Both the position numbers and the translations under genes were made by a program. A DNA stretch of 10,897 bases from JBCDCU01 sp039180865 (GTDB lineage: Bacteria > Pseudomonadota > Alphaproteobacteria > Rhizobiales > JACESI01): assembly GCA_039180865.1 (NCBI GenBank), contig JBCDCZ010000155.1, positions 1 to 10,897 on the forward strand, read 5' to 3'. Shown here piece after piece: positions 1 through 6,257 of this stretch. Within the stretch, counting starts at the first letter, position 1. Each line of letters opens with the position of its first letter. The notes under the pieces were generated by a model, which was given only the letters and a program-made list of their open reading frames with translations, did no database searches and was not told where the DNA came from.

Positions 1-2
1 CT

Positions 3-884
3 TCTCGAGTGACAGAGCTCCTCGAGCGTTCAATTTATGCCGGTTACATTGAGGCGCATAAATGGGCGATCACAATCCGCAAGGGCCGTCACGAAGGGCT
101 GATTTCGTATGCGACTTACCTGCGTAATCAGGAGCGGATGAAAGAAGGCTCACACGCGCCTGCTAGAAAGGATATCAACGCGGATTTCCCTCTGCGTGGA
201 TTTATCGAATGTGCAGACTGCGGACGCCCGCTAACCTCTTGCTGGTCGAAAGGCAAACAGCGGAAACACCCCTATTATCTTTGTCAGGAGAAGAGTTGCA
301 AAAGCTATGGGAAGTCGATCCGCCGGGCAGATATCGAAGAACCCTTTGAAAACTACCTTCAAGCACTCCAACCAGGTGAGGCGTTTGTCGCTTTGTTGAA
401 GGATATGCTGCAAGCCGCATGGTCTGAGCGCATAGCACAGGTGAGGGTGCACAAGGGCGATATCAAGAAAAGCATCGTTACACTTGATCGGCAGATCGAT
501 GGGTTGTTGGAAAGGATTGTCGAAACAGAAAACCCGACCGCTGCTTCTGCCTATGAGCGCAAGATCGCGCGGCTGGAAAAACAGAAGCTTTTGGCACAAG
601 AAAAGCTCGAGAATGGATGCCTACCAGTGACCACCCCGGCGAAGTTGCTAGAACTCACCCTACGCTTTGTGGCAAACCCTTGGAATCTCTGGGAAACAGG
701 AAATCTTCACCTCAGAAAATTGGTTCTGAAACTGACATTTTCGGGGCGATTGAGCTATTCGCGCGAAAATGGATATAGAACACCAAAAACCACATTACCC
801 TTCAATATGTTAGAAGGAATTTATGGCCGAAAAAGTGGATTGGTGGGCCCGGAGGGACTCGAACCCCCGACCAAGCGGTTATGA
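3..884 (+). CDS. Large serine recombinase/integrase, C-terminal part (5' partial)
   Basis: This is the C-terminal part of a large serine recombinase, the type that integrates and excises phages and genomic islands. The frame is open to the left edge, so the GTG at 9 is not the true start and the catalytic serine domain lies outside the window. Counting from that GTG, a zinc-ribbon module has Cys68-x2-Cys71 (ECADCGRPL) and Cys92-x4-Cys97. A charged, coiled-coil-like stretch follows at about 140-200, the usual layout of the recombinase and zinc-ribbon domains of this family. The end contains the family-like words SYSRENGYRTPKTTLPF. The last 14 codons and the stop lie inside the opposite-strand tRNA gene, so the tail GLVGPEGLEPPTKRL is read from tRNA sequence. 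The element it belongs to should extend to the left. The family call is firm; whether the gene is still functional cannot be judged from this fragment. Confidence 0.9.
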   Translation, partial: SRVTELLERSIYAGYIEAHKWAITIRKGRHEGLISYATYLRNQERMKEGSHAPARKDINADFPLRGFIECADCGRPLTSCWSKGKQRKHPYYLCQEKSCKSYGKSIRRADIEEPFENYLQALQPGEAFVALLKDMLQAAWSERIAQVRVHKGDIKKSIVTLDRQIDGLLERIVETENPTAASAYERKIARLEKQKLLAQEKLENGCLPVTTPAKLLELTLRFVANPWNLWETGNLHLRKLVLKLTFSGRLSYSRENGYRTPKTTLPFNMLEGIYGRKSGLVGPEGLEPPTKRL

Positions 885-917
885 GCCGCCGGCTCTAACC
901 AACTGAGCTACAGGCCC
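841..917 (-). tRNA. tRNA-Ile2 (anticodon CAT, lysidine-modified type)
   Basis: On the minus strand this is a complete 77-nt tRNA with an encoded CCA. The acceptor stem pairs GGGCCTG with CGGGCCC with one G-T pair, the D arm is GCTC/GAGC, and the anticodon stem is GGCGG/CCGCT around the loop CTCATAA. The T arm is GGGGG TTCGAGT CCCTC, and the discriminator base is A. The anticodon is CAT, so the choices are tRNA-Met and tRNA-Ile2. The bases C4-G69, C5-G68 and G27-T43 match the TilS lysidine-synthase determinants of E. coli tRNA-Ile2, and CTCATAA with TTGGTC also resembles that tRNA. I therefore prefer tRNA-Ile2 decoding AUA. It lacks the mismatch at the top of the acceptor stem expected of initiator tRNA. 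The 3' half overlaps the recombinase frame, which marks it as a likely integration site. Confidence 0.95.
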
Positions 918-935
918 CACCTTAAGATGAATCTC

Positions 936-963
936 CCTATATCACGTGCTTTCGAGCTTGTAA
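936..963 (-). promoter_or_regulatory. Candidate promoter for the tRNA-Ile2 gene
   Basis: On the minus strand, TTACAA (958-963) and TATAGG (936-941) are separated by 16 bp. They would start transcription roughly 10 nt before the tRNA 5' end at 917. The placement is right, but the match to the sigma-70 consensus is only moderate. Confidence 0.4.
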
Positions 964-1006
964 GCAGGACGACAAAAATTCATCTGAATTTGCGATCGGT
1001 ATTCAG

Positions 1007-1034
1007 TTGTTAATGGCGAGACTTGCGGGATAAT
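1007..1034 (+). promoter_or_regulatory. Candidate promoter for the SIMPL-domain gene
   Basis: TTGTTA (1007-1012) and GATAAT (1029-1034), which has five of six -10 bases, are 16 bp apart. They give an expected start near 1041 and a leader of about 40 nt that includes a small hairpin, CGAAG-GTGG-CTTCG, at 1039-1052. Confidence 0.4.
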
Positions 1035-1081
1035 GGGTCGAAGGTGGCTTCGCAATTGAGCCTGATAAGGGAGTGCAACGT

Positions 1082-1834
1082 ATGAACTTACCAATAAAAA
1101 CAATCGCCATTGCGGCCATTGGCGCCATTTTTACCCTCGGAAATCCGGCCCTTTCTCAGGCACAGCAAGCAGCAGAGCCGAAAGTTCCCCGGTTTTCCGT
1201 GGCCGGAATAGGTATCGTCACCGCTGAGCCTGATGTTGCGCGGATCTCGGCGGGCGTGGTTACCCATGCCAGCGAAGCGGAAGCGGCGCTTCTTGAGAAT
1301 TCGAAGCGCATGGGCGCAGTCATCGATGCTCTCCAATCCCTTGGGATTGAGAACCGTAAGATTGCGACCAAAGGCCTCGCGGTGACGCCGCGCTACTCCT
1401 ACCCCAATCCACAGCGCGGTGAGCCGACACCGCCGCCGACGATTGTCGGCTATGAAGTGCGTAACAGTGTCACCGCGATGGTTGATGATATCTCGAAGGT
1501 CGGGCGTATCCTTTCAGACGTTGTTCAAAAGGGTGCCAACGAACTCGGCGGAATTACATTCGAAATTTCAAAACAGACCGAACTCCTAGATGAGGCGCGC
1601 GCCAAGGCAGTCGCCGATGCGAAGCGTAAGGCAGAAATCTACATGGAGGCCGCCGGCACAAAGCTTGGACGGATCCTGACCCTAAGCGAGCAGGTCCGAT
1701 CTCCGGTGAGACCAAGAGGTGCGGGCCTCACGATCGCTGCAACGGCCGCCCGGTCTGCAGAAAGCGTGCCGGTCTCTGTGGGTGAGGACAAGCTATCAGT
1801 GACCGTCAATGTCGTCTGGGAAATCATCCAGTGA
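1082..1834 (+). CDS. SIMPL (DUF541) domain periplasmic protein
   Basis: This 250-residue protein belongs to the SIMPL/DUF541 family, whose members are exported proteins of poorly defined role, some linked to oxidative or envelope stress. The N-terminus has a basic start and a hydrophobic core followed by ALSQA-QQ, a good signal peptidase I site near residue 27. The body has family-type features: an early GIGIVTAEPDVARISAGV strand, a central KGANELGGITFEIS segment, and an alanine-rich helix (DEARAKAVADAKRKAEIYMEA). I chose the ATG at 1082 over the in-frame GTG at 1073 because AAGGGAG at 1067-1073 is a good ribosome binding site 8 nt before that ATG and the GTG lies within it. It stands alone between the tRNA and the polyamine operon. 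The family is certain and the function is not known. Confidence 0.92.
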   Translation: MNLPIKTIAIAAIGAIFTLGNPALSQAQQAAEPKVPRFSVAGIGIVTAEPDVARISAGVVTHASEAEAALLENSKRMGAVIDALQSLGIENRKIATKGLAVTPRYSYPNPQRGEPTPPPTIVGYEVRNSVTAMVDDISKVGRILSDVVQKGANELGGITFEISKQTELLDEARAKAVADAKRKAEIYMEAAGTKLGRILTLSEQVRSPVRPRGAGLTIAATAARSAESVPVSVGEDKLSVTVNVVWEIIQ

Positions 1835-1860
1835 GAAAATACACCGCTCCGTGATCGAAC

Positions 1861-1884
1861 GAGCGCATTATTTGCGTCTTTTTT
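1861..1884 (+). terminator. Weak intrinsic terminator after the SIMPL gene
   Basis: A short stem with one bulged G (GA-CGCA / TGCG-TC, loop TTATT) is followed directly by six T residues at 1879-1884. It lies 27 bp past the SIMPL stop, so it separates that gene from the polyamine operon. The stem is short, hence moderate confidence. Confidence 0.42.
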
Positions 1885-1896
1885 CAGATCGACGGG

Positions 1897-1925
1897 TTGT
1901 TTGTGACACAAAAAGCGGTTATGTC
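1897..1925 (+). promoter_or_regulatory. Candidate promoter for the spe operon
   Basis: TTGTTT (1897-1902) and TATGTC (1920-1925) are 17 bp apart. The -10 hexamer overlaps the left arm of the 1921-1979 inverted repeat. If this promoter is used, that repeat would act as DNA rather than as a whole RNA stem. The match is modest. Confidence 0.3.
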
Positions 1926-1979
1926 CCGCTTCGACCGTGAAGGCCGTTACCAAGAAGGGGCGGCCCCACTCCGGGACAT
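1921..1979 (+). promoter_or_regulatory. Structured leader or operator upstream of speD
   Basis: A perfect 8-bp inverted repeat, ATGTCCCG (1921-1928) and CGGGACAT (1972-1979), encloses two smaller hairpins: CTTC/GAAG at 1929-1942 and GGGG-CGG-CCCC at 1957-1967. This layout resembles a three-way junction RNA. CCCCA (1964-1968) could instead pair with TGGGG (1988-1992), the speD ribosome binding region, so two exclusive folds can be drawn. It sits 21 bp before the speD start. The repeat is seen directly; a regulatory role (polyamine or AdoMet sensing, or a repressor operator) is inference. Confidence 0.4.
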
Positions 1980-2000
1980 CTACTGGTTGGGGAGAGCGCC

Positions 2001-2552
2001 ATGCGCGACGAAGACGCCCTCTTCCAATTGGGGATGGACTTGGAGGCTCTTACTGATACGGAGCCAAGAAGCACCACCCAAACGGAAGACTTTCTGAATG
2101 ACCGTTCGGCTCTGGCCGTTCTGGCTGGTGAGAAACGATTGAAGGAAGAGGGCAAGCAGCTCGACTTTTTCATCGAAAAGGATGGCGAAAAATTCGCCGG
2201 AAGTCACATCATCATCGATCTTTATGATGCCGATCGTTTGAACGATCAGGCACATATTGAAGATGCGATGCTCGAATGCGTCGAAAAAGCCGGTGCAACG
2301 CTTCTGCATATCCATCTTCATCCGTTTGAGCCGGAAGGTGTAAGCGGTGTAGCGGTTCTCGCAGAAAGCCACATATCAGTTCATACATGGCCTGAAGCCG
2401 GATATGCGGCCTTCGACGTCTTTATGTGCGGTGACGCAAAGCCGGAGCGGTGCATCGAAATTCTTGGACAGGCATTCAACGCCGGTCGGGTCGAAGTGAG
2501 CGAACTTCGCCGTGGCTCCAAGGTTGCACTTTTCACGAAGACCGCGGCTTAA
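2001..2552 (+). CDS. speD: S-adenosylmethionine decarboxylase proenzyme, pyruvoyl type
   Basis: SpeD makes decarboxylated AdoMet, the aminopropyl donor for spermidine. The proenzyme cuts itself between Glu122 and Ser123 in LAESHISVHTWPE, turning the serine into the pyruvoyl cofactor. His128 and Cys143 (FMCG) keep the +5 and +20 spacing of the Thermotoga enzyme (Ser63, His68, Cys83), so the active site looks complete. At 183 residues it is about 60 longer than the classic short bacterial form. The extra N-terminus (ALFQLGMDL near residues 6-14, then a charged helix) resembles alphaproteobacterial versions I know. The ATG at 2001 follows GGGGAG by about 6 nt. speE begins 11 bp after the stop, so the two are almost certainly co-transcribed. 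Confidence 0.95.
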   Translation: MRDEDALFQLGMDLEALTDTEPRSTTQTEDFLNDRSALAVLAGEKRLKEEGKQLDFFIEKDGEKFAGSHIIIDLYDADRLNDQAHIEDAMLECVEKAGATLLHIHLHPFEPEGVSGVAVLAESHISVHTWPEAGYAAFDVFMCGDAKPERCIEILGQAFNAGRVEVSELRRGSKVALFTKTAA

Positions 2553-2563
2553 GGCGCACTTTC

Positions 2564-3460
2564 ATGACAGATGATCCGAACCGCCCGCGTGCCGGGGGGC
2601 CAGGATGGGTTGCGGAAACGCTCCATCCGGGCATTGAATTTTCGTTTCGTGCCGAGAAGGTGCTGTTTGAGCAGCGCACCGACGAATGGCATCTGGCTCT
2701 TATCGAAAATCCACTTTTCGGCAAGGTTTTGATGCTTGACGGTGCGACGCAGGTCACGAGCGCCGACGAATTCATCTACCATGAGATGATGAGCCATATC
2801 CCGATCCTTGCCCATGGCGAGGTCAAGGAGGTGTTGATCGTCGGCGGCGGTGATTGCGGGATGGCCGAAGAAGTCCTGAAGCATAGAGGTGTCGTGCGCC
2901 TCACGCAGGTCGAAATCGATCAGGCGGTGGTGGATTTTTCCCGCGAACATTTCGCCGAATTCAATGCTCCGGTTTTCGATGATCCGCGCTTCGATCTGGT
3001 CATCGGTGACGGGGCGCGTTTCGTTGCTGAGACGGGTCGGCGTTTCGACGTCATTATTGTTGATTCAACCGATCCCGTCGGCCCGGGTGCTGTCCTCTTT
3101 ACCGATGAGTTTTACGCAAACTGCAAACGATGTCTCAACGAGGGTGGTGTTCTGGCAACGCAAAACGGCGTGCCCTTCCTCCAGGAAGAGGAACTTGTCC
3201 AGTCGATCCGTTCCTTTTCCAAGCTTTTCAAGGACGTATCAGCCTACATTGCCGCCATTCCAACCTATATCGGCGGCCATATGGCGCTTGGTTTTGCGAG
3301 CGATAATCCGGAGTTGCGGACCGTGCCTCTTGAGATCTTGCAGACCCGTTTCCAGGAAGCTGCCTTCGAGACGCGTTACTATACGCCGGAGGTTCACCAT
3401 GCGGCTTTCGCCCTACCAAAATACATCGCGGATGCCGTCGAGAAGGGGCGTGGACCGTGA
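2564..3460 (+). CDS. speE: Spermidine synthase (polyamine aminopropyltransferase)
   Basis: SpeE moves the aminopropyl group from decarboxylated AdoMet to putrescine, giving spermidine and methylthioadenosine. The 298-residue protein has the family order: an N-terminal beta domain with TQVTSADEFIYHE (62-74), the Rossmann-fold nucleotide loop VGGGD (93-97), the acidic strand end QVEID (115-119), DSTDPVGP (167-174) with the presumed catalytic Asp167, and IPTYIGG (232-238) near the substrate pocket. The nucleotide loop reads GGGDCGMAEEV where many relatives have GGGDGG and an arginine. I start it at the ATG at 2564, 11 bp after speD. The longer frame upstream only reads through speD in another phase. 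The ribosome site is weak (AAGG), which suggests coupling to speD. Its stop overlaps the next start by 4 bp. Thermospermine or homologous products cannot be excluded. Confidence 0.94.
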   Translation: MTDDPNRPRAGGPGWVAETLHPGIEFSFRAEKVLFEQRTDEWHLALIENPLFGKVLMLDGATQVTSADEFIYHEMMSHIPILAHGEVKEVLIVGGGDCGMAEEVLKHRGVVRLTQVEIDQAVVDFSREHFAEFNAPVFDDPRFDLVIGDGARFVAETGRRFDVIIVDSTDPVGPGAVLFTDEFYANCKRCLNEGGVLATQNGVPFLQEEELVQSIRSFSKLFKDVSAYIAAIPTYIGGHMALGFASDNPELRTVPLEILQTRFQEAAFETRYYTPEVHHAAFALPKYIADAVEKGRGP

Positions 3461-4653
3461 GCTCTCTTTCTTTTGATCTGGGACGTTCTGAAACGGACTG
3501 GATGAACGGACACGTTCATCCGGAACATAAGCGGATTTATGATTATTTTGAGCGCGCTGAGCCGCAAACCCCCTGTGTCGTCATAGATAGGGAAATTGTC
3601 GCAAGCAATTATCGGGCGTTTGCGAATGCAATGCCAAGCGCCGACATCTACTATGCTATCAAGGCCAATCCGGCACCTGAGATCCTTGCGCTTCTTGCAG
3701 ACCTTGGATCTTCCTTCGACGCGGCATCGCTTGCGGAGGTCACGATGGCTCTTGCGGCCGGTGCTGGCCCGGAACGCATATCCTTTGGCAACACAATAAA
3801 AAAAGAACGGGATATCGCAGAAGCTTTCCAGCTTGGCATCCGGTTGTTCGCAGTCGACTGTATTGCTGAAGTCGAGAAAGTCGCCCGCGTCGCACCGGGA
3901 AGCCGTATTTTCTGTCGTCTTTTGATCTGCAATGACGGAGCGGAATGGCCCTTATCCCGCAAGTTCGGTTGCGATGAGGCGATGGCGCTTGCCGTTATTT
4001 GCCGGGCGCATGAACTTGGTCTGAAACCGCTTGGGTTATCATTCCATGTCGGTTCGCAACAAACGGATCCTAGAGCCTGGGACGCTGCGCTCAGCACGGT
4101 ATCGGACCTCTTCCAGCGCGCATCGCGCCAGGGGATTGAACTGACTGCGATCAATCTCGGTGGCGGGTTTCCAGCACGCTATCTCAAGAGCATACCGAGC
4201 GCCCGGCACTATGCGGATATGATTGATGAGAGCCTGCGTCGGCATTTCGGCAATAAGATACCGGCGACAATGATTGAACCAGGCCGAGGCATGGTGGGTA
4301 ATGCCGGGATCATCAAAAGCGAAGTGGTTTTGATTTCTACTAAATCCGATGATGATGACCAGCGTTGGGTCTATCTCGATATAGGCAAGTTTGGCGGACT
4401 TGCAGAGACGATGGATGAAGCAATCCGCTATCCGCTGCGCACCAGTCGAGATGGAGATTTTCAAAAACCCGCAGTTATCGCTGGTCCGACCTGTGATAGT
4501 GTTGATGTCCTCTATGAAAAGACGCCTTACCCCATGCCCGTCTCCTTGACGATCGGTGATGAAATTTTCATCGAAAACACAGGCGCTTACACGACCACTT
4601 ATGCTGCAAACGGCTTCAACGGTTTTGAACCTTTACAGCAGATCGTAATTTGA
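3457..4653 (+). CDS. Ornithine (or lysine/ornithine) decarboxylase, fold III PLP enzyme
   Basis: This 398-residue enzyme of the alanine-racemase-fold decarboxylase group most likely converts ornithine to putrescine, the acceptor used by SpeE next door. Lys69 in YYAIKANP is the PLP Schiff-base lysine. Other family marks are HVGSQ (197-201), the phosphate-binding GGG (235-237), EPGR (274-277), the catalytic Cys346-Asp347 in GPTCDSVD, and Tyr378 in GAYT. The CDSxD form favours ornithine over diaminopimelate, but some alphaproteobacterial relatives also take lysine. The GTG start at 3457 overlaps the speE stop as GTGA and follows AAGGGG by about 8 nt, so it is translationally coupled. A later ATG at 3502 has no good ribosome site. 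Length and motifs indicate an intact gene. Confidence 0.92.
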   Translation: MSSLSFDLGRSETDWMNGHVHPEHKRIYDYFERAEPQTPCVVIDREIVASNYRAFANAMPSADIYYAIKANPAPEILALLADLGSSFDAASLAEVTMALAAGAGPERISFGNTIKKERDIAEAFQLGIRLFAVDCIAEVEKVARVAPGSRIFCRLLICNDGAEWPLSRKFGCDEAMALAVICRAHELGLKPLGLSFHVGSQQTDPRAWDAALSTVSDLFQRASRQGIELTAINLGGGFPARYLKSIPSARHYADMIDESLRRHFGNKIPATMIEPGRGMVGNAGIIKSEVVLISTKSDDDDQRWVYLDIGKFGGLAETMDEAIRYPLRTSRDGDFQKPAVIAGPTCDSVDVLYEKTPYPMPVSLTIGDEIFIENTGAYTTTYAANGFNGFEPLQQIVI

Positions 4654-4660
4654 TGCGAAA

Positions 4661-4683
4661 GCGGACGCCCAGGCGGTGTCCGC
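4661..4683 (+). terminator. Strong hairpin after the spe operon, likely terminator or attenuator
   Basis: GCGGACGCC (4661-4669) pairs with GGTGTCCGC (4675-4683) over nine base pairs with one G-T, closing on the 5-nt loop CAGGC. It begins 7 nt after the decarboxylase stop. GAAA lies before it and ATTTC after it, so the T-tract is short. It may end or thin out transcription between the operon and the DUF924 gene, or stabilise the 3' end of the operon mRNA. Confidence 0.5.
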
Positions 4684-4733
4684 ATTTCAAGAATGCCGTT
4701 ACTCCCTGGTTTCGAGATATGGTAAGCCCCGAC

Positions 4734-5294
4734 ATGGACTCTGACGACGATCTGCCTGATCCCGAAGCCGTATTGCGCTTTTGGTTTGAGGAGTTGTCGC
4801 CGAAACAGCACTTTGTGAAGGATCCAGCTCTCGATTTGGAAATAAAGAAGCGGTTCGAGACGCTGCACCAATATCTGCTTTCGGCCAGCACGGCCGAATT
4901 TGCCGCAACGCCGCGCGCGAAACTTGCCGCAATCATCGTGCTCGATCAGTTTTCGCGCAATATGTTCCGTGGTCATAAACGGGCATTCTCGGGCGACCAC
5001 TCTGCGCTTGCGCTTGCCAAGGAGCTGGTTGCGAGCGGTGCGGACCGCATGTTGAGCGTCGCAGAAAAAACCTTCGCCTATATGCCCTACATGCATTCTG
5101 AGGATCTTGCCGATCAGGAGGAAGCCGTTCGCCTCTTCGATCAATCAGGTCTGGAGGATAATTTGGACTATGCGATTAGGCACCGAGATGTGATCAGGCG
5201 GTTTGGCCGTTTTCCTCACCGCAATGCCTGCCTTCATCGTCCATCGACCGCAGACGAGCAGATCTTCGTTGAAACACCTGGGACTGCTTTTTGA
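4734..5294 (+). CDS. DUF924 family protein
   Basis: This is a helical cytosolic protein of the DUF924 family, which has a TPR-like fold and no assigned reaction. Family words are present in order: DPEAVLRFWFEELSPKQ near the start, then AAIIVLDQFSRNMFRG, YMPYMHSEDLADQ, and near the end AIRHRDVIRRFGRFPHRNA followed by a terminal PGTAF, so the protein is complete at about 186 residues. Three starts are possible. The ATG at 4653 overlaps the decarboxylase stop as TGATG but places a stable hairpin inside the gene and adds residues that do not look like the family. The ATGs at 4719 and 4734 give the usual N-terminal length. I prefer 4734, with uncertainty, because no start has a clear ribosome site. 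It follows the spe operon in the same direction. Confidence 0.85.
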   Translation: MDSDDDLPDPEAVLRFWFEELSPKQHFVKDPALDLEIKKRFETLHQYLLSASTAEFAATPRAKLAAIIVLDQFSRNMFRGHKRAFSGDHSALALAKELVASGADRMLSVAEKTFAYMPYMHSEDLADQEEAVRLFDQSGLEDNLDYAIRHRDVIRRFGRFPHRNACLHRPSTADEQIFVETPGTAF

Positions 5295-5423
5295 GCAACA
5301 CTCAAGATAGTGATGAATGAACCCTGCCTATCTCACTCAGTCGTTACTCGCATGTTTTTAGAGGCTCCAGTATATCGGATTGAAGACGCGTAGACATAAA
5401 ACCAAATAAGCGATCCGGTATTG

Positions 5424-6182
5424 ATGACTCTCCTTCAAAATATTCGTTCCCTGGCTGGCCCGACCTTACTGGCCGTTTCTACGATCGTCGGGTTTGGGAT
5501 TTTATTTCCACCTCCCGCTTATGCTGGATCGAAAGGTGTTGTTGAACTCTATACCAGTCAGGGGTGTTCTTCCTGCCCGCCGGCTGACCGGTTGGCGGCG
5601 CAGCTCGCTGAGGATTCAGAGCTTGTCGTTCTGACCTTGCCGGTTACCTACTGGGATTATCTTGGGTGGAAAGACACATTTGCGAAAGCTGAATTCACCA
5701 ACAGGCAGTATGCCTATGCAAAACTGCGCGGAGACAGATCAGTCTACACGCCACAGGTGGTGATCAACGGTTTTGATCACACTGTTGGCAGCGACGAGAA
5801 AACTATCAAAAAAATGCTCGGCTCGCGGAACCTTCCGGTCGATGTGACGATTGCGGCGAATGCCGACGATCTCTCAATCAAGGTTGCAGGTGATTCGAAA
5901 GGTAGAGAGGCGGTGGTTTGGCTCGCGCTTTTTCAGAGCGAAGGCACAGTGGCGATCGGACGTGGTGAAAACCGCAACCGGACGGTGACGTACACCAACA
6001 TCGTTCGCGAAATGCGCCCGCTTGGTAAGTGGACTGGGAAGGAAATGAGCGTCGATCTTCCGAAATCTGAGGTTATGAAAGACAAGATCACGGGCGTTGC
6101 AGTGATCGTGCAAACAAAGAAGGGTAAACTGCCGGCTCACATTTTAGGGGCGGCGTCCTGGACCGATAAGTCTTCGAGTTAG
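5424..6182 (+). CDS. DUF1223 family secreted thioredoxin-like protein
   Basis: This 252-residue protein is a DUF1223 member, a family with a thioredoxin-like fold and unknown partner. A signal peptide with a long hydrophobic stretch ends at PPAYA-GS near residue 34, so it is exported. Right after it comes ELYTSQGCSSCPPADRL, with the redox-type pair Cys48-x2-Cys51, then PVTYWDYLGWKD and VYTPQVVING, both typical of the family and near the cis-proline position of thioredoxin folds. The ATG at 5424 is used; the ribosome site is poor. The 129 bp before it hold no convincing promoter or terminator, only a 6-bp repeat (AGATAG/CTATCT) around 5308-5337. A disulfide or metal-handling role is possible but only inferred. 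Confidence 0.9.
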   Translation: MTLLQNIRSLAGPTLLAVSTIVGFGILFPPPAYAGSKGVVELYTSQGCSSCPPADRLAAQLAEDSELVVLTLPVTYWDYLGWKDTFAKAEFTNRQYAYAKLRGDRSVYTPQVVINGFDHTVGSDEKTIKKMLGSRNLPVDVTIAANADDLSIKVAGDSKGREAVVWLALFQSEGTVAIGRGENRNRTVTYTNIVREMRPLGKWTGKEMSVDLPKSEVMKDKITGVAVIVQTKKGKLPAHILGAASWTDKSSS

Positions 6183-6202
6183 GATGCCCATTTTGGGGAA
6201 AG

Positions 6203-6240
6203 AGAAAGCCGGGCAAGAGATTGCCCGGCTTTCTTTGTTT
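6203..6240. terminator. Bidirectional intrinsic terminator
   Basis: AGAAAGCCGGGCAA (6203-6216) and its exact complement (6221-6234) form a 14-bp stem with loop GAGA. T-rich sequence follows on the plus strand (6231-6240) and another T-rich run on the minus strand. It lies between the convergent DUF1223 gene and the minus-strand lipoprotein gene, 20 bp past the first and 17 bp past the second, so it probably serves both. Confidence 0.9.
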
Positions 6241-6257
6241 AAACCACATTGCGGCAA

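Noticed and set aside
231..599. Minus-strand frame of 122 residues within the recombinase
   Set aside because: It is a shadow of the recombinase gene, whose zinc-ribbon and coiled-coil features clearly fit the plus strand.
1885..2000. SAM-II or another known AdoMet riboswitch before speD
   Set aside because: I could not recognise the conserved pseudoknot or core bases. Only a generic nested hairpin pattern is visible, so I call it an unassigned leader.
1897..2097. Plus-strand frame of 66 residues across the speD leader and start
   Set aside because: It overlaps the well-supported speD gene in another phase and crosses the inverted repeat. No ribosome site was seen.
2450..2563. 38-codon upstream extension of the speE frame
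   Set aside because: It lies inside the speD coding region in another phase and does not resemble the SpeE N-terminus. The ATG at 2564 gives the normal length.
5308..5337. AGATAG/CTATCT repeat as a terminator after DUF924
   Set aside because: Only six A/T-rich pairs with a 17-nt loop and no following T-tract.
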